Source: Rothia mucilaginosa | GTDB taxonomy: Bacteria > Actinomycetota > Actinomycetes > Actinomycetales > Micrococcaceae | DNA: 64,000 nucleotides | Assembly (NCBI RefSeq): GCF_901875305.1 | Contig: NZ_CABFLY010000003.1 | Location: 248,001-312,000 of the forward strand | Direction of reading: 5' to 3' | Shown: positions 25,905 through 36,477 of the stretch, one piece after another | Layout: each line of letters begins with the position of its first letter | Position numbering within the stretch: position 1 is the first letter of the stretch | The notes under the pieces: generated by a model | What the model was told of the DNA's origin: nothing | What the model saw: only the letters and a program-made list of their open reading frames with translations | The model's database searches: none | Made by a program: the position numbers and the translations under genes

Positions 25905-27074
25905 ATGTTCACTCATTTCTTCTCCCGCTCTCTTTTTCGCCGCAGGCCGCGGCATTCGCAGAAGGCCCCGCCTCCTCCCGAGCCGCACGACCCGCTGAAG
26001 CATCAGGTGTTCGTCCTGGACACCCACTGGCGTGACGGCCTGGAGGATATTCTTTTCGGGGACCCGATCCCGAACCTGTACCCGATTGAGCATTACGCGG
26101 CTGTTCCGTTGCCTGAGTCTGCCCCGCGCATCCCCCTGCAGCACTATCAGGGGTTCGTGGGGTGTGCTCGCGGCGATACGCTGTGCTGTGTGGTTCTGGT
26201 GGGCTCAAATGTGGTGCCGGTGCGGCTGTGCTGTGCGTACGAGGAGGTTCCCGGCGGCAGTGATTGCACCTCTGAGGGGAGCGTTGGGGCGTTGCATCGT
26301 GACGCTCTGGCTCAGCTGCTGTTGCAGGTGGGGGCGCGCATGGACTCGATTTTTGGTGAGAGCGATTACGTGATGCCCCTGTGGGAGCGGATGCAGCAGA
26401 TGGCGGAGGAGACGGAGAAGCCTACCTCGAGTGTTCCGTTGCTACACATGATTCAGCCGAGCCTGCGCGATGCTTACGATCCGCGTCTGTGCGTGCTTTC
26501 GGAGCGGCCCGTGCAACCGCTGCTCTACCTGCCCCCGGAGGAGGACCTCTCCGGCCTCTATGAGGCGCCCCTGCCGGATCTGCCGGTGAGTCTGCCGCGT
26601 CCGCAGGATCCGCTGGAGCTTGACCGTCCGGTTGAGAGTAGGGGCTATGCACGCCTGGCCACGGTGGAGGATGAGGGGCAGGTGCTGGTTGCGGCGGCGG
26701 CCATGTTCACTGAGGAGGTGGGCTTCGACCCGATTGCCCGATACGGTGATGGTTACCGCGCCCGCCTGCACGGGCTGATTCGTGCGAAGCGGTGTGCTAT
26801 CGTGACGGATGCCTCCGGCCGCGTGATTTTTAAGGCGGATGCGGGTATCGCGAGCCTTGACACCGCGCAGGTGCAGGGCGTGTGGATGCACCCGGACTAC
26901 CGCGGCCTGGGCTTGGCAAAGCCCTTCTTCGCGGCGGCCTCGCAGGTGCTGCAGCGCCGCTACAGGCACCTGAGCCTCTACGTGAACGACTACAATACGG
27001 CGGCAATGGCTCTGTACAGCGGTACCGGCTGGGTGCCGATTGGCCGGTTTTCGACCATCATTTTTGAGAATTAG
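25905..27074 (+). CDS. GNAT acetyltransferase with N-terminal DUF4081-like region
   Basis: This is a 389-residue protein with a C-terminal GNAT domain. The acetyl-CoA motif is QVQGVWMHPDYRGLGLAKPF, with the RGLG pyrophosphate loop, followed by LYVNDYNTAAMALYSGTGW, a classic GNAT ending. The N-terminal 220 residues lack a GNAT motif and match the general pattern of the DUF4081-type partner. The same gene follows gcpE in mycobacteria (Rv2867c position), which supports orthology by context. The start is uncertain: the frame is open from 25821, but the codons before 25905 look non-coding (ATA, TTG, TGC). Confidence 0.75.
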   Translation: MFTHFFSRSLFRRRPRHSQKAPPPPEPHDPLKHQVFVLDTHWRDGLEDILFGDPIPNLYPIEHYAAVPLPESAPRIPLQHYQGFVGCARGDTLCCVVLVGSNVVPVRLCCAYEEVPGGSDCTSEGSVGALHRDALAQLLLQVGARMDSIFGESDYVMPLWERMQQMAEETEKPTSSVPLLHMIQPSLRDAYDPRLCVLSERPVQPLLYLPPEEDLSGLYEAPLPDLPVSLPRPQDPLELDRPVESRGYARLATVEDEGQVLVAAAAMFTEEVGFDPIARYGDGYRARLHGLIRAKRCAIVTDASGRVIFKADAGIASLDTAQVQGVWMHPDYRGLGLAKPFFAAASQVLQRRYRHLSLYVNDYNTAAMALYSGTGWVPIGRFSTIIFEN

Positions 27075-27131
27075 CCGCTCGGGCTGTTGCGGGGCATCCT
27101 ACCGCCGTTCCCGGGCTTTACGAAAACGCTA

Positions 27132-27137
27132 TAGAAT
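27132..27137 (+). promoter_or_regulatory. Putative -10 box of the proS operon
   Basis: TAGAAT preceded by CTA lies about 85 bases before the proS start. No strong -35 is visible. Confidence 0.4.
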
Positions 27138-27221
27138 TAAAGACGACTGTGCCCTCCAGCGGGCGTGCCGCCCGCGCGAGAGGCACCCAGACTTCACCTA
27201 CCGACCTTTTCAAGGAGAATC

Positions 27222-29054
27222 GTGGTACTTCGCCTTTCCAATCTCTTCGTGCGCACCCTGCGCGAGGATCCCGTAGATGCCGAGGTTGCCAGCCACAAGT
27301 TGCTGGTTCGCGCTGGTTATATTCGCCGCGCCGCTCCCGGCGTGTACACCTGGCTGCCTCTGGGTCTGAAGGTACTGCGCAAGGTCGAGAACATCATCCG
27401 TGAAGAGATGGAAGCCATCGGCGCGCAGGAGGTGCACTTCCCTGCGTTGTTGCCCCGCGAGCCCTACGAGGCCACGAACCGCTGGGACGAGTACGGCGAT
27501 AACCTCTTCCGCCTCAAGGATCGTAAGGGCGCCGACATGCTGCTGGCCCCCACTCACGAGGAAATGTTCACCCTGCTGGTCAAGGACCTGTACTCCTCCT
27601 ACAAGGATTTGCCGGTTTACCTGTACCAGATTCAGACCAAGTACCGCGACGAGGCCCGCCCCCGTGCCGGCCTGTTGCGCGGCCGCGAGTTCGTCATGAA
27701 GGACTCCTACTCCTTCAACATTGACGATGAGGGCCTGAACGAGGCGTACATGGCTCACCGCGCCGCCTACCAGCGCATCTTCAAGCGCCTGGGCCTGGAG
27801 ATTGTTATTGTGACCGCTCAGTCTGGCGCGATGGGCGGCTCCCGTAGCGAGGAGTTCCTGCACCCGACTCCCATCGGTGAGGACACCTTCGTGCGTTCGG
27901 CCGGCGGCTACGCGGCAAACGTTGAGGCCGTGACCACCGTGGTTCCCGAGGAAATCGAGATTACTGAATCTACCCCGGCGGCAATCGTCGTGGACACCCC
28001 CGATTCCGCGACCATCGAGACTCTCGTCGAGCGCATGAACGAGCTGCACTCTGAGAAGCTCGAGGGCACCCTGGACGCTTCCCAGACCCTCAAGTGCTTC
28101 CTTGGCACTGTCATCACCCCCTCCGGCGAGCGTAAGGTCTTCGCTGTGGGTGTTCCCGGTGACCGCTCGGTGGACCTGGGCCGCGTCGAGGTTAATATCG
28201 GTGCGTTGCTGGGTATCGGCGGCGAGGTCGAGGTTGAGGCGGCTAGCGAGGAGGACCTGAAGGCCTACCCGCACCTGGTCAAGGGCTACATTGGCCCCGG
28301 CCTGAGCCTGGATGCGCCCCTGCTCGGCGTGCACTCCGAGGACGAGGACGCCGTGGCTTCCGCAACCGGCATCCCCTTCTTCGTGGATCCGCGCGTGGTG
28401 CGCGGTACCCGCTGGGTGACCGGTGCTAACGCCGAGGGCAAACATGTGGTGAACCTGGTCTTCGGCCGCGACTTCACCGCCGACGGCGTGTTGGAGGCCT
28501 GCGAGGTGCGCGAGGGCGACCCTGCGCCGGACGGCTCCGGCGAGCTGGTGGCGGCCCGCGGCATCGAGATGGGCCACATCTTCCAGCTGGGTCGCAAGTA
28601 CGCCGAATCCCTGGGCCTGAAGGTTCTGGACCAGAACGGCAAGCTGCAGACCGTGACCATGGGCTCCTACGGCGTGGGCGTGACTCGCGCGCTGGCCGCC
28701 GTCGCCGAGGGCAACCACGACGAGAAGGGGCTGATTTGGCCGCGCAACCTGGCACCGGCTGACGTGCACATCGTCGTTACCGGTAAGGACGAGGCTTCTC
28801 ACGCCTACGCCGATGAGCTGAGCGCCTCCCTCGAGACCGCCGGCGTGCAGGTTCTGCTGGACGACCGCCCCAAGACCAGCCCCGGCGTGAAGTTCGGTGA
28901 TGCCGAGCTGCTGGGTGTTCCCACCATTCTGGTGATTGGCCGTGGTTTCAAGGACGGCGTGCTGGAACTGAAGGACCGCCGCAGCGGTGAGGCCCGCGAG
29001 ATTTCCGCTGAGAACGCGGAGGCTGAGGTCATCGCAGAGGTCAAAGGGGAGTAG
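27222..29054 (+). CDS. proS: Prolyl-tRNA synthetase (bacterial type with editing domain)
   Basis: This 610-residue class II enzyme charges tRNA-Pro. Motif 1 and 2 regions are clear: [47 protein letters not shown] and the motif 3 element [16 protein letters not shown]. The insert between motifs 2 and 3 (about residues 220-400) corresponds to the YbaK-like domain that removes mischarged alanine. The C-terminus is the anticodon-binding domain. GTG 27222 follows CAAGGAGAAT; the frame is open further upstream without a ribosome site. rimP starts two bases after its stop. Confidence 0.97.
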   Translation: MVLRLSNLFVRTLREDPVDAEVASHKLLVRAGYIRRAAPGVYTWLPLGLKVLRKVENIIREEMEAIGAQEVHFPALLPREPYEATNRWDEYGDNLFRLKDRKGADMLLAPTHEEMFTLLVKDLYSSYKDLPVYLYQIQTKYRDEARPRAGLLRGREFVMKDSYSFNIDDEGLNEAYMAHRAAYQRIFKRLGLEIVIVTAQSGAMGGSRSEEFLHPTPIGEDTFVRSAGGYAANVEAVTTVVPEEIEITESTPAAIVVDTPDSATIETLVERMNELHSEKLEGTLDASQTLKCFLGTVITPSGERKVFAVGVPGDRSVDLGRVEVNIGALLGIGGEVEVEAASEEDLKAYPHLVKGYIGPGLSLDAPLLGVHSEDEDAVASATGIPFFVDPRVVRGTRWVTGANAEGKHVVNLVFGRDFTADGVLEACEVREGDPAPDGSGELVAARGIEMGHIFQLGRKYAESLGLKVLDQNGKLQTVTMGSYGVGVTRALAAVAEGNHDEKGLIWPRNLAPADVHIVVTGKDEASHAYADELSASLETAGVQVLLDDRPKTSPGVKFGDAELLGVPTILVIGRGFKDGVLELKDRRSGEAREISAENAEAEVIAEVKGE

Positions 29055-29056
29055 CC

Positions 29057-29728
29057 GTGGCGTATAAGCCGAAGCGTTCCGGAACCAAGAAGAGCGCCCC
29101 CAATGCGCGCGCTCGCCGCGCCGCATCCCGCGTTGCGAACGGTGTGAATACCTCGCGCACCCGCGCCGAGCGTGAGCCCGTGGTGGAGGCGCCAGTGCGT
29201 GTGGGCACCCGCCCGATTCGCGAGGAGGAGGTCGCCGAGGCGATTGCCCCCGTCCTTACGGAGTTCTCGCTCGTGCTGGAGGGCCTGAAGATTTCAGGTC
29301 CGGCGGCAAACCGCACCGTGAAGATTACGGTGGACTACACCGCGGAACGTACCGATTCGCTGTCGTTGGATTCTCTCGCGGAGATTTCCGGTGCGATTTC
29401 GGGTGCTCTCGATCGCGCGGATGTCAACGACGAGTTCTTCCCCTACGAGCTGGAGGTCTCCTCGCCGGGTGCAACCCGCCCGTTGAAGGAACGCCGTCAT
29501 TGGGATCGTGCCCGTACCCGCTTGGTTGCGGTCACCGCATCCGACGGCACTGAGTATCTGGCCCGCCTCCTCGAGGTTCAGGACGAGGGTCCGGTCCTGG
29601 CGCGGAAGAAGAACACCAAGAAGGGGCAGAAGGAGTCGTACCACGAACCGGCTTTGGTTGCGTGGGAAAATATCGGTTCTGCACATGTCGAAATTGACTT
29701 CAATTCTCCGGTTGAACCGGTAGAATAG
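29057..29728 (+). CDS. rimP: Ribosome maturation factor RimP
   Basis: This 223-residue protein helps 30S assembly. The RimP fold is seen from about residue 50: EEVAEAIAPVLTEFSLVLEGLKIS and YELEVSSPGATRPLKERRHWDRARTR, with the family's EVSSPG core. The first 50 residues are a basic Arg/Lys/Ala-rich extension absent from most homologues. GTG 29057 lies two bases after the proS stop, which suggests translational coupling. It is the first gene of the rimP-nusA segment that leads into infB. Confidence 0.92.
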   Translation: MAYKPKRSGTKKSAPNARARRAASRVANGVNTSRTRAEREPVVEAPVRVGTRPIREEEVAEAIAPVLTEFSLVLEGLKISGPAANRTVKITVDYTAERTDSLSLDSLAEISGAISGALDRADVNDEFFPYELEVSSPGATRPLKERRHWDRARTRLVAVTASDGTEYLARLLEVQDEGPVLARKKNTKKGQKESYHEPALVAWENIGSAHVEIDFNSPVEPVE

Positions 29729-29783
29729 AGACACTAAAGCTCCGGGCACGGGCTGTTCCGTGCCGGGTATATACCGTTCGGGA

Positions 29784-29808
29784 GCCGGGACGCGGAGAGC
29801 GTCCCGGC
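29784..29808 (+). promoter_or_regulatory. Perfect hairpin in the rimP-nusA gap
   Basis: The arms gccgggacgc and gcgtcccggc form a 10-bp stem with loop ggaga. A second, imperfect stem lies at about 29742-29766. Hexamers resembling a promoter, TTGACT (29694) and TAGAAT (29721), sit in the end of rimP with a long 21-base spacer. NusA is autoregulated in some bacteria, so these may matter, but that is speculation. Confidence 0.4.
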
Positions 29809-29837
29809 GCCGTGCTAACTGGGAAAGGCTGAAAAGC

Positions 29838-30929
29838 GTGGAGGATATTAAAACTATTGACCTGGGCGCACTGCGCGCATTGGCGAAGCAGCGCTCTCTC
29901 GTCATGGAGGAGCTCTTCACCCTGGTTGAGAACGCCCTGCTGCTCGCGTACCTGAAGCAGCCCGGGGCCATCAAGGGTTCGCGTGCCGTCATCGACCGCA
30001 CCACCGGCGAGTTCGTGATTCTCGCCCCGGAGCTCGATGAGAACAACCAGAAGATCGATGAGTTCGACGACACCCCGAACAACTTTGGCCGTATCGCTGC
30101 TGCCACCGTGCGTCAGGTGCTGTCCCAGCGTCTGCGCGACGCCGAGGATGCCTCCGTGCTGGGTGAGTTCAAGGACCGCGAGGGCACCCTGGTGTCCGGT
30201 GTGGTTCAGCAGGGTAACAACCCTCGCATGGTTCAGGTTGACCTGGGCACCGTGGAGGCTGTTCTGCCTGCTAACGAGCAGGTACCCGGCGAGAAGTACC
30301 CGCACGGTACCCGTCTGCGTGCCTACCTGGTAGAGGCACGCCGCGGCCCCAAGGGCCCTTCAATCGTGGTTTCTCGTTCGCACCCGAACCTGGTGCTGCG
30401 CCTGTTTGAGCACGAGGTCCCCGAGATTTCCGAGGGTCTAGTCACCATTAACTCCATCGCCCGCGAGGCTGGCCACCGTTCGAAGATTGCCGTTTCGGCG
30501 AAGAACCCGACTATCAACGCTAAGGGTGCCTGCATCGGCGATATGGGTGCCCGTGTGCGTGCCGTGGCCTCCGAGCTGAACGACGAGAAGATTGACATTG
30601 TCGACTACTCGCCCGACCCGGCTACCTTCATTGCTTCGGCCCTGTCCCCGGCCAAGGTGACCGAGGTCATTATCGCGAACCAGCGCGAGTACTCCGCCCG
30701 CGCTGTGGTTCCGGATGACCAGCTCTCCCTGGCCATTGGCCGCGAGGGCCAGAACGCCCGTCTGGCCGCGAAGCTGACCGGCTGGCGCATCGACATTCTC
30801 TCCGAATCGAAGTACGCCCAGGTGCGTGCCGAGGAAGAGGTCGCTGCACGCGTGGCACGTAGCCTCGCCGAGGAAGCCGCCGCCGAGCAGACCGGCGAAA
30901 AGGCAGAGGCGGCAACCGACGCCGAGTAA
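29838..30929 (+). CDS. nusA: Transcription termination/antitermination factor NusA
   Basis: This 363-residue RNA-polymerase-binding factor has the N-terminal domain [20 protein letters not shown], an S1 domain at about 130-200 ([20 protein letters not shown]), and two KH modules at about 225-345, with [29 protein letters not shown] and [19 protein letters not shown]. The tail is acidic and Ala-rich. It lacks the C-terminal acidic repeats of E. coli NusA, as is normal for actinobacteria. GTG 29838 gives the standard N-terminus. Confidence 0.96.
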   Translation: MEDIKTIDLGALRALAKQRSLVMEELFTLVENALLLAYLKQPGAIKGSRAVIDRTTGEFVILAPELDENNQKIDEFDDTPNNFGRIAAATVRQVLSQRLRDAEDASVLGEFKDREGTLVSGVVQQGNNPRMVQVDLGTVEAVLPANEQVPGEKYPHGTRLRAYLVEARRGPKGPSIVVSRSHPNLVLRLFEHEVPEISEGLVTINSIAREAGHRSKIAVSAKNPTINAKGACIGDMGARVRAVASELNDEKIDIVDYSPDPATFIASALSPAKVTEVIIANQREYSARAVVPDDQLSLAIGREGQNARLAAKLTGWRIDILSESKYAQVRAEEEVAARVARSLAEEAAAEQTGEKAEAATDAE

Positions 30930-30970
30930 GGCATACCAGCGTCCATCCGCGTGAAACGCGGGAGAAGCGG

Positions 30971-31011
30971 CAGGCGTAGGGTACCGGGGAGGCCCCCGTA
31001 CCCTGCGCCTG
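30971..31011 (+). terminator. Hairpin between nusA and ylxR
   Basis: The arms caggcgtagggtac and gtaccctgcgcctg form a 14-bp stem followed by tctcacattttta. TACACT at 31047-31052 may be the -10 of a promoter for ylxR-infB. Confidence 0.6.
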
Positions 31012-31165
31012 TCTCACATTTTTACCCACAAGATCCAAAAACGGGATACACTGTTAAGATGTGCCGGAACACCCCGGACGCTCTCGCGCGCCCTGGATTC
31101 GCTCCGGCTCAGGCATTAAACGCACACCGTATCGGGCTCCGACAGAATCTAAGGAGGGCAGAGCC

Positions 31166-31525
31166 GTGACCAAAGCGGTCCTCAGCGACGCCTCTGCTCA
31201 GCCGGAACACCCGATTCGCACCTGCGTTGGGTGCCGCACTCGCGACGAACGGCAAAACCTGCTGCGTATCGCGAGCGTTCAGCCCGCCTCCGAGGAGGCC
31301 GGCACCCCGCGTTATCTGCCCGATACCGCGGGAACGATGCCCGGGCGAGGTGCTTGGATTCATCCGAGCGAAGCGTGCGTGGTCGCTCTTGAGAAGAAGA
31401 ACGGCCTGGCCCGCGCCTTCAAGAGGGCGGTACCCGCCGCCGCGCTGAAGGCCTGTTGCGAGCAGATTCGAGCCGTCCTGACGGCGCGCGAGTCCTCGCC
31501 AGAAGCCACACCCGGCACCGTATAG
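31166..31525 (+). CDS. ylxR: YlxR-family RNA-binding protein
   Basis: This is a 119-residue protein with the YlxR/DUF448 signature: RTCVGCRTRDERQNLLRIA in the N-terminal half, and PGRGAWIHPSEACVVALEK later. The family is a small RNA-binding fold found between nusA and infB in most Gram-positive bacteria, with roles suggested in RNase P function and transcription. A strong AAGGAGGG site precedes GTG 31166; the frame is open from 31061 but without support. It fits the position exactly. Confidence 0.9.
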   Translation: MTKAVLSDASAQPEHPIRTCVGCRTRDERQNLLRIASVQPASEEAGTPRYLPDTAGTMPGRGAWIHPSEACVVALEKKNGLARAFKRAVPAAALKACCEQIRAVLTARESSPEATPGTV

Positions 31526-31685
31526 CCCCTGTTAGTCAACGAGTTTGACGACTTCTTATCTGAAAGCGAGTCAGAAAACTGATGGATATCTAATGAGTGC
31601 CGCGAAATGAGTACCTTCCCGTGCTCACCCACCGGTAACTTCACGAATTGGCGCGCCCCTCGGTGCGCACCCCGTACACATTAGA

Positions 31686-31720
31686 GTCCGCACCTATCCC
31701 GGTGCGGACCGGGATAGGAG
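31686..31720 (+). promoter_or_regulatory. Two mutually exclusive hairpins over the infB ribosome-binding site
   Basis: Hairpin 1 pairs gtccgcac (31686-31693) with gtgcggac (31702-31709). Hairpin 2 pairs cctatccc (31693-31700) with gggatagg (31711-31718). They share bases and cannot coexist. Hairpin 2 covers the GATAGGAG ribosome site just before the TTG start at 31726, whereas hairpin 1 leaves it free. Both stems are perfect 8-bp. This looks like a switch controlling IF-2 translation; what would flip it is unknown. Confidence 0.5.
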
Positions 31721-31725
31721 AAAAT

Positions 31726-34518
31726 TTGGCTCAGCCTCGAGTACACGAGTTTGCTAAAGAGGTAGGCGTACCTTCCAAGGAAGTTATCGCCAAGCTCAAG
31801 GAGATGGGCGAGTTCGTTAAGAGCTCCTCCTCCACCCTGAACCCCATGGTGCTGAAGAAGCTACGTGCGGAGTACCCCGCCAAGCAGTCCGCCCCCGCGG
31901 CAGAGGCCAAGGTAGCGAAGCCGGCTCCCAAGCCGGCCGCTAAGCCTGCCGCAAAGCCGGCAGCACCCAAGCCTGCAGCCGCACAGCCGGCCCCCAAGCC
32001 CGCAGCGAAGCCCGCCGTCAAGCCGGCCGCTCCGAAGCCGGCCGCAAAGTCTGCAGCGCCCAAGCCCGGTGGCCCTCGCCCCGGCAACAACCCCTTCGCC
32101 CCGCAACAGGGTATGGCCCGCCCCGAGGCCGCTCCGAAGCCGGGCCCCAAGCCCGGCCCGCGCCCCGGTAACAACCCCTTCGCACCCCAGCAGGGCATGA
32201 AGCGCAACGATTCCCAGCGTTCCGGCGGTCCCCGCCCGGCACGCAACGCACGCTCCGGCGGCAACGGCGGCCCCCGCCCCGGTGGTAACGGCGGCCCTCG
32301 CCCCGCGGGTGGCGCACGTCCCGGTGGTAACGGCGGCCCCCGCCCCGCAGGTGGCGCACGTCCCGGTGGTAACGGCGGCCCCCGCCCCGCAGGTGGCGCA
32401 CGTCCCGGCGCACCGCGTCCGTCCGGTGGTGCACGCCCGAACCCCTCGATGATGCCGAAGGTATCCAACGTGGGTGGCGGCGCATCCGGCTCCAACAACG
32501 GTGGCGGTAACGGCGGCGGCGCACGTCGCGGTAACGGCGGCTTCAACCGCGGTCCGGGTCGTCCCGGCCCCGGCGGTCGCGGTAACGCCCAGGGCGCTTT
32601 CGGTCGCGGCGGTTCCAAGCGTAAGGGCCGCAAGTCGAAGGCAGCTCGCCGCCACGAGCAGGAGCAGCTGAATGCACCGGCACCCGGTGGCGTGGTTGTT
32701 CCTCGCGGCGACGGCTCGACCGAGGTTCGTCTGCGTCGCGGCGCATCCATCATGGACTTCGCTGAGAAGATTGGCGCAAACCCGGCCTCGCTGATTACGG
32801 TGCTCTTCCACCTGGGCGAGATGGCTACCCAGACTCAGTCTCTCGATGAGGACACCTTCGAGCTGCTGGGTGCTGAGCTGGGTTACGTTGTCAAGATTGT
32901 GTCCCCCGAGGACGAAGAACGCGAGTTGCTCGAGTCCTTCGATATCAACCTCGAGGCAGAGCTTGAGGCTGAGGGCGAGGACGTTCTTGAGGTTCGTCCC
33001 CCGGTTGTGACCGTCATGGGTCACGTCGACCACGGTAAGACCCGCCTGCTGGATGCCATCCGCCACACCAACGTCATTGAGGGTGAGGCTGGCGGCATTA
33101 CCCAGCACATCGGTGCGTACCAGGTCCACACCACCGTCGAGGGTGAAGACCGCGCGATTACCTTCATCGATACCCCCGGTCACGAGGCGTTCACCGCTAT
33201 GCGTGCCCGCGGTGCGAAGGTCACCGACGTGGCAATCCTCGTGGTCGCAGCGGATGACGGTGTTATGCCCCAGACCGTCGAAGCACTGAACCACGCGCAG
33301 GCAGCTAACGTGCCGATCGTGGTTGCTGTGAACAAGATCGATAAGGAAGGTGCGTCCCCGGAGAAGATTCGTGGCCAGCTGACCGAGTACGGTCTGATTC
33401 CCGAAGAGTACGGTGGCGACACCATGTTCGTGGACGTCTCCGCTCGCAACGGTACCAACATCGACGAGTTGCTGGAGGCTGTCACCCTGACCGCTGACGT
33501 GCTCGAACTGACCGCTAACCCGAACAAGGAAGCACGCGGCGTTGCCATCGAAGCAAACCTGGATAAGGGCCGCGGTGCGGTTTCCACCGTCCTGGTTCAG
33601 TCCGGTACCCTGCGCGTCGGTGACGCTATTGTGGCCGGTGTGGCTCACGGTCGTGTTCGTGCAATGTTCGACGAGAACGGCCAGGCCGTGAAGGAAGCTG
33701 GCCCGTCCCGCCCCGTGCAGGTGCTGGGTCTGTCCACCGTGCCGCGCGCAGGTGACACCTTCCTCTCCACTGAGGAAGAGCGCACCGCCCGCCAGATTGC
33801 CGAGAAGCGTGAGGCTGCCGACCGTAACGCCCAGCTGGCTAAGCGTCGCAAGCGCGTCACCCTGGAGTCCTTCGACGCCGCCGTGGCCGAGGGCAAGATG
33901 GATACCCTGAACCTGATCATCAAGGGCGACGTCTCCGGTGCTGTGGAAGCACTGGAAGAGTCCCTGATGAAGATCGACGCCGGTGGCGACGAGGTTCAGC
34001 TGCGCGTCATCCACCGCGGTGTGGGTGCTATTACCCAGAACGACGTGAACCTGGCAACCGTGGATAACGCGGTGATCATCGGCTTCAACGTCCGCCCGGC
34101 AGAGCGTGTGGCCGAGCTGGCCGACCGCGAGGGTGTCGAGATGAAGTTCTACTCGGTCATCTACCGTGCGATCGAAGACATCGAGCAGGCCGTCAAGGGC
34201 ATGCTCAAGCCCGAATACGAGGAAGTGGAGCTCGGCTCCGCAGAGATTCGCGAGGTCTTCCGTTCCTCCAAGTGGGGCAACATCGCAGGTTCGATTGTCA
34301 AGAACGGCATCATCAAGCGCAACGCCAAGGCTCGCCTGGTGCGCGACGGCTCCGTGGTGGCGGACAACCTCACCATCGAGTCGCTGCGTCGCTTCAAGGA
34401 CGATGCTACCGAGGTCCGCGAAGGCTACGAGTGTGGTATTGGCCTCGGCTCCTTCAACGACATCAAGGAAGGCGACATTATCGAGACCTGGGAGATGCGC
34501 GAGAAGCCGCGCGTCTAA
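31726..34518 (+). CDS. infB: Translation initiation factor IF-2
   Basis: This 930-residue GTPase places initiator tRNA on the 30S subunit. The IF2-N helical module is at the start ([20 protein letters not shown]). Residues about 50-310 are a long low-complexity region, first Lys/Pro/Ala-rich, then Gly/Pro/Arg-rich, with three tandem 14-residue units [14 protein letters not shown] at 186-227. The G domain has GHVDHGKT at about 432-439, DTPGHEAF and NKIDK. The C-terminal beta barrels end with [19 protein letters not shown]. The TTG start at 31726 is chosen from the IF2-N N-terminus and the GATAGGAG site. Confidence 0.97.
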   Translation: MAQPRVHEFAKEVGVPSKEVIAKLKEMGEFVKSSSSTLNPMVLKKLRAEYPAKQSAPAAEAKVAKPAPKPAAKPAAKPAAPKPAAAQPAPKPAAKPAVKPAAPKPAAKSAAPKPGGPRPGNNPFAPQQGMARPEAAPKPGPKPGPRPGNNPFAPQQGMKRNDSQRSGGPRPARNARSGGNGGPRPGGNGGPRPAGGARPGGNGGPRPAGGARPGGNGGPRPAGGARPGAPRPSGGARPNPSMMPKVSNVGGGASGSNNGGGNGGGARRGNGGFNRGPGRPGPGGRGNAQGAFGRGGSKRKGRKSKAARRHEQEQLNAPAPGGVVVPRGDGSTEVRLRRGASIMDFAEKIGANPASLITVLFHLGEMATQTQSLDEDTFELLGAELGYVVKIVSPEDEERELLESFDINLEAELEAEGEDVLEVRPPVVTVMGHVDHGKTRLLDAIRHTNVIEGEAGGITQHIGAYQVHTTVEGEDRAITFIDTPGHEAFTAMRARGAKVTDVAILVVAADDGVMPQTVEALNHAQAANVPIVVAVNKIDKEGASPEKIRGQLTEYGLIPEEYGGDTMFVDVSARNGTNIDELLEAVTLTADVLELTANPNKEARGVAIEANLDKGRGAVSTVLVQSGTLRVGDAIVAGVAHGRVRAMFDENGQAVKEAGPSRPVQVLGLSTVPRAGDTFLSTEEERTARQIAEKREAADRNAQLAKRRKRVTLESFDAAVAEGKMDTLNLIIKGDVSGAVEALEESLMKIDAGGDEVQLRVIHRGVGAITQNDVNLATVDNAVIIGFNVRPAERVAELADREGVEMKFYSVIYRAIEDIEQAVKGMLKPEYEEVELGSAEIREVFRSSKWGNIAGSIVKNGIIKRNAKARLVRDGSVVADNLTIESLRRFKDDATEVREGYECGIGLGSFNDIKEGDIIETWEMREKPRV

Positions 34519-34784
34519 GGCTCCCATACCGATGCGCCCGTGACCCGCACCCCGCCCGCAGGTACCCGGTTTCGTGACCGGGGGCCCACGAGCGGGGGAG
34601 CGGGGGCGGGCGCTTTCCGCATCCTGCCCTCAACCCCTAGAATTTTTGTATCTAGCATTACAGCCTCGAGGTGCCGACATCTTGAGGTATCCCGCCCAGT
34701 CCGCTTCGGAATGCATCGGAACTAACAACCGGAATCAACCGGGAATCGGGCGGCCCCCCATCAACCGCAGACAAGGAGAGACAC

Positions 34785-35225
34785 ATGGCTGACGCAGCCC
34801 GCGCGGCACGACTTGCCGACCGCATCAAGGTCATCGTGGCGAAGGCCCTCGAGCGTCGAGTGAAGGACCCCCGCCTCGGCTTCGTGACCGTCACCGACGC
34901 CCGCGTGACCAACGACCTGCAGCACGCAACCATTTACTACACCGTGCTCGGCTCCGAAGAGGACGCCGCCAACACCAAGAAGGCCCTCGAATCGGCCAAA
35001 GGTATTCTGCGTTCGGAGGTGGGCAAGAACATCACCGCGCGCCTGACCCCGACCCTGACCTTCGTGGCCGACGAGGTGCCCGAGAACGCCTTCCACATTG
35101 AGTCCCTGCTGCGTGAGACCCGCGAGCGCGACGCCAAGCTGGCCGCCGCCGCCGAGGGCGCGCAGTACGCCGGCGACGCCGACCCCTACAAGAAGGACGA
35201 GGCCGAAGCGGACGAGGACGCCTAA
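34785..35225 (+). CDS. rbfA: Ribosome-binding factor A
   Basis: This is a 146-residue 30S maturation factor. It starts ADAARAARLADRIKVIVAKA and contains RVKDPRLGFVTVTDARVTNDL, the family's central strand, and LTPTLTFVADEVPENAFHIE. A 30-residue acidic tail ends it. ATG 34785 follows AAGGAGAG. Its stop codon touches the truB start, so the two are co-translated. Confidence 0.96.
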   Translation: MADAARAARLADRIKVIVAKALERRVKDPRLGFVTVTDARVTNDLQHATIYYTVLGSEEDAANTKKALESAKGILRSEVGKNITARLTPTLTFVADEVPENAFHIESLLRETRERDAKLAAAAEGAQYAGDADPYKKDEAEADEDA

Positions 35226-36323
35226 GTGGCCAAGAAACAGTCCCAGGGCCCCTCGGGTCTGATGGTTATCGACAAGCCCGCCGGGATGAGTAGCCACGAC
35301 GTGGTTTCGCGGATGCGCCGTATCGCCGGAACCCGACGGGTCGGCCACGCCGGTACCCTGGATCCGGCCGCGACCGGCGTGCTGATTCTGGGCGTGAACA
35401 AGGCGACGAAGCTGCTGACCTACCTGGTTGGCCAGGACAAGACCTACGACGCCACGATTCGCCTGGGCATCGAGACGCTGACCGAGGACGCCGAAGGCGA
35501 GCACACCGCCGCCCACCCCGAGGCCGTGGAGGTCCTGACCGCCGTTGACCCTGAGCAGATGCGTGCGCGCATCCTGGAGGCGGTGGCCGGCCTGCGCGGC
35601 GACATCATGCAGGTTCCCTCTGCGGTGTCTGCCATCAAGATCAACGGGGTGCGTTCCTACGCGCGCGTGCGCGGTGGCGAGGACGTCAAGCTTCCCGCCC
35701 GCCCGGTGACTATAGACGAGTTCACGGTACATTCCGTGACTGCCGGCTTCGCCGAGTACGTTGTTGAGGACCTCCGGAGCGAGGGGGAGCGCGTAGAGAC
35801 CTCGGTTCCCGTTGTGGACTGTAAGGTTACGGTTTCGTGCTCATCGGGTACCTACATTCGTGCCCTGGCCCGCGATTTGGGTAAGGCCCTGGGAACGGGC
35901 GGGCACCTAACGGCGCTGCGCCGAACCCGCGTGGGCGCGGTACACCTGCAGGATGCGGCCGATCTGGCCGAGCTGACGGCACGCCGCGAGGCTTGCGAGG
36001 GGCCCCTCGAGGACCTGCCCCTGCTACCTCTGGAAGAGGCCGCCCGCCGTATTTTCGGGGCCCGCGAGCTCAGTGCGGCCGAGGCGAGCGACATCTCCTA
36101 CGGGCGTCGCATCGCCCCCAGCGGCGATGGCACCGTGGTCAAGCGCTCCACCCACGCGAGCGCCGATGATCAGGGCGCGATTCAGCACGCCAGCGTTGAG
36201 GGTATTGTGGCCAGTTTCGCCCCTGACGGTACCCTGGTGGCCCTGCTGGAGAACAAGAAGCAGCGCGGGAAGGTGCAGGCCGCCCCGGTGCTGGTTTTTG
36301 AGGCGAACCGCTCCTTCGACTAG
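35226..36323 (+). CDS. truB: tRNA pseudouridine-55 synthase
   Basis: This 365-residue enzyme makes pseudouridine 55 in the T-loop of tRNAs. The N-terminal LMVIDKPAGMSSHDVVSRMRR is typical, and the catalytic aspartate is Asp46 in RVGHAGTLDPAATGVL. VDCKVTVSCSSGTYIRALARDLG and LTALRRTRVGAVHLQDA follow. Residues 150-200 hold a longer insert, EDVKLPARPVTIDEFTVHSV onward. The C-terminal PUA-like region is present. GTG 35226 directly follows the rbfA stop. Confidence 0.95.
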   Translation: MAKKQSQGPSGLMVIDKPAGMSSHDVVSRMRRIAGTRRVGHAGTLDPAATGVLILGVNKATKLLTYLVGQDKTYDATIRLGIETLTEDAEGEHTAAHPEAVEVLTAVDPEQMRARILEAVAGLRGDIMQVPSAVSAIKINGVRSYARVRGGEDVKLPARPVTIDEFTVHSVTAGFAEYVVEDLRSEGERVETSVPVVDCKVTVSCSSGTYIRALARDLGKALGTGGHLTALRRTRVGAVHLQDAADLAELTARREACEGPLEDLPLLPLEEAARRIFGARELSAAEASDISYGRRIAPSGDGTVVKRSTHASADDQGAIQHASVEGIVASFAPDGTLVALLENKKQRGKVQAAPVLVFEANRSFD

Positions 36324-36477
36324 GAAGCTTATCCTAGAGCACTTATCGGATAGCCTGCCTTTCGGGACCTCCCCGCTCACCGGGGAAGCCCCCTCCTCAT
36401 ACTCGGGGCCCCGGCCCCTACACACAGACAAGCACTCGCAGGCGCCCCGCGCGGGGTGCCCGACTCAAGGAGAGAAC

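Noticed and set aside
27210..29126. 638-codon minus-strand ORF opposite proS
   Set aside because: It is the mirror frame of a clear class II synthetase. High GC at third codon positions keeps the opposite frame open; the translation is rich in His, Gly, Leu and Val with no motif.
31061..31165. Upstream extension of ylxR
   Set aside because: The frame is open, but the AAGGAGGG site fits only the GTG at 31166 and the extra residues do not resemble the family.
32257..32406. Possible CRISPR-like repeat array
   Set aside because: The repeats are contiguous, in frame and encode the IF-2 linker; there are no spacers. No CRISPR array was seen anywhere in the window.
31861..34527. 888-codon minus-strand ORF opposite infB
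   Set aside because: Same mirror effect. The low-complexity part becomes Cys/Gly/Thr repeats, which is not protein-like, and IF-2 on the + strand is certain.
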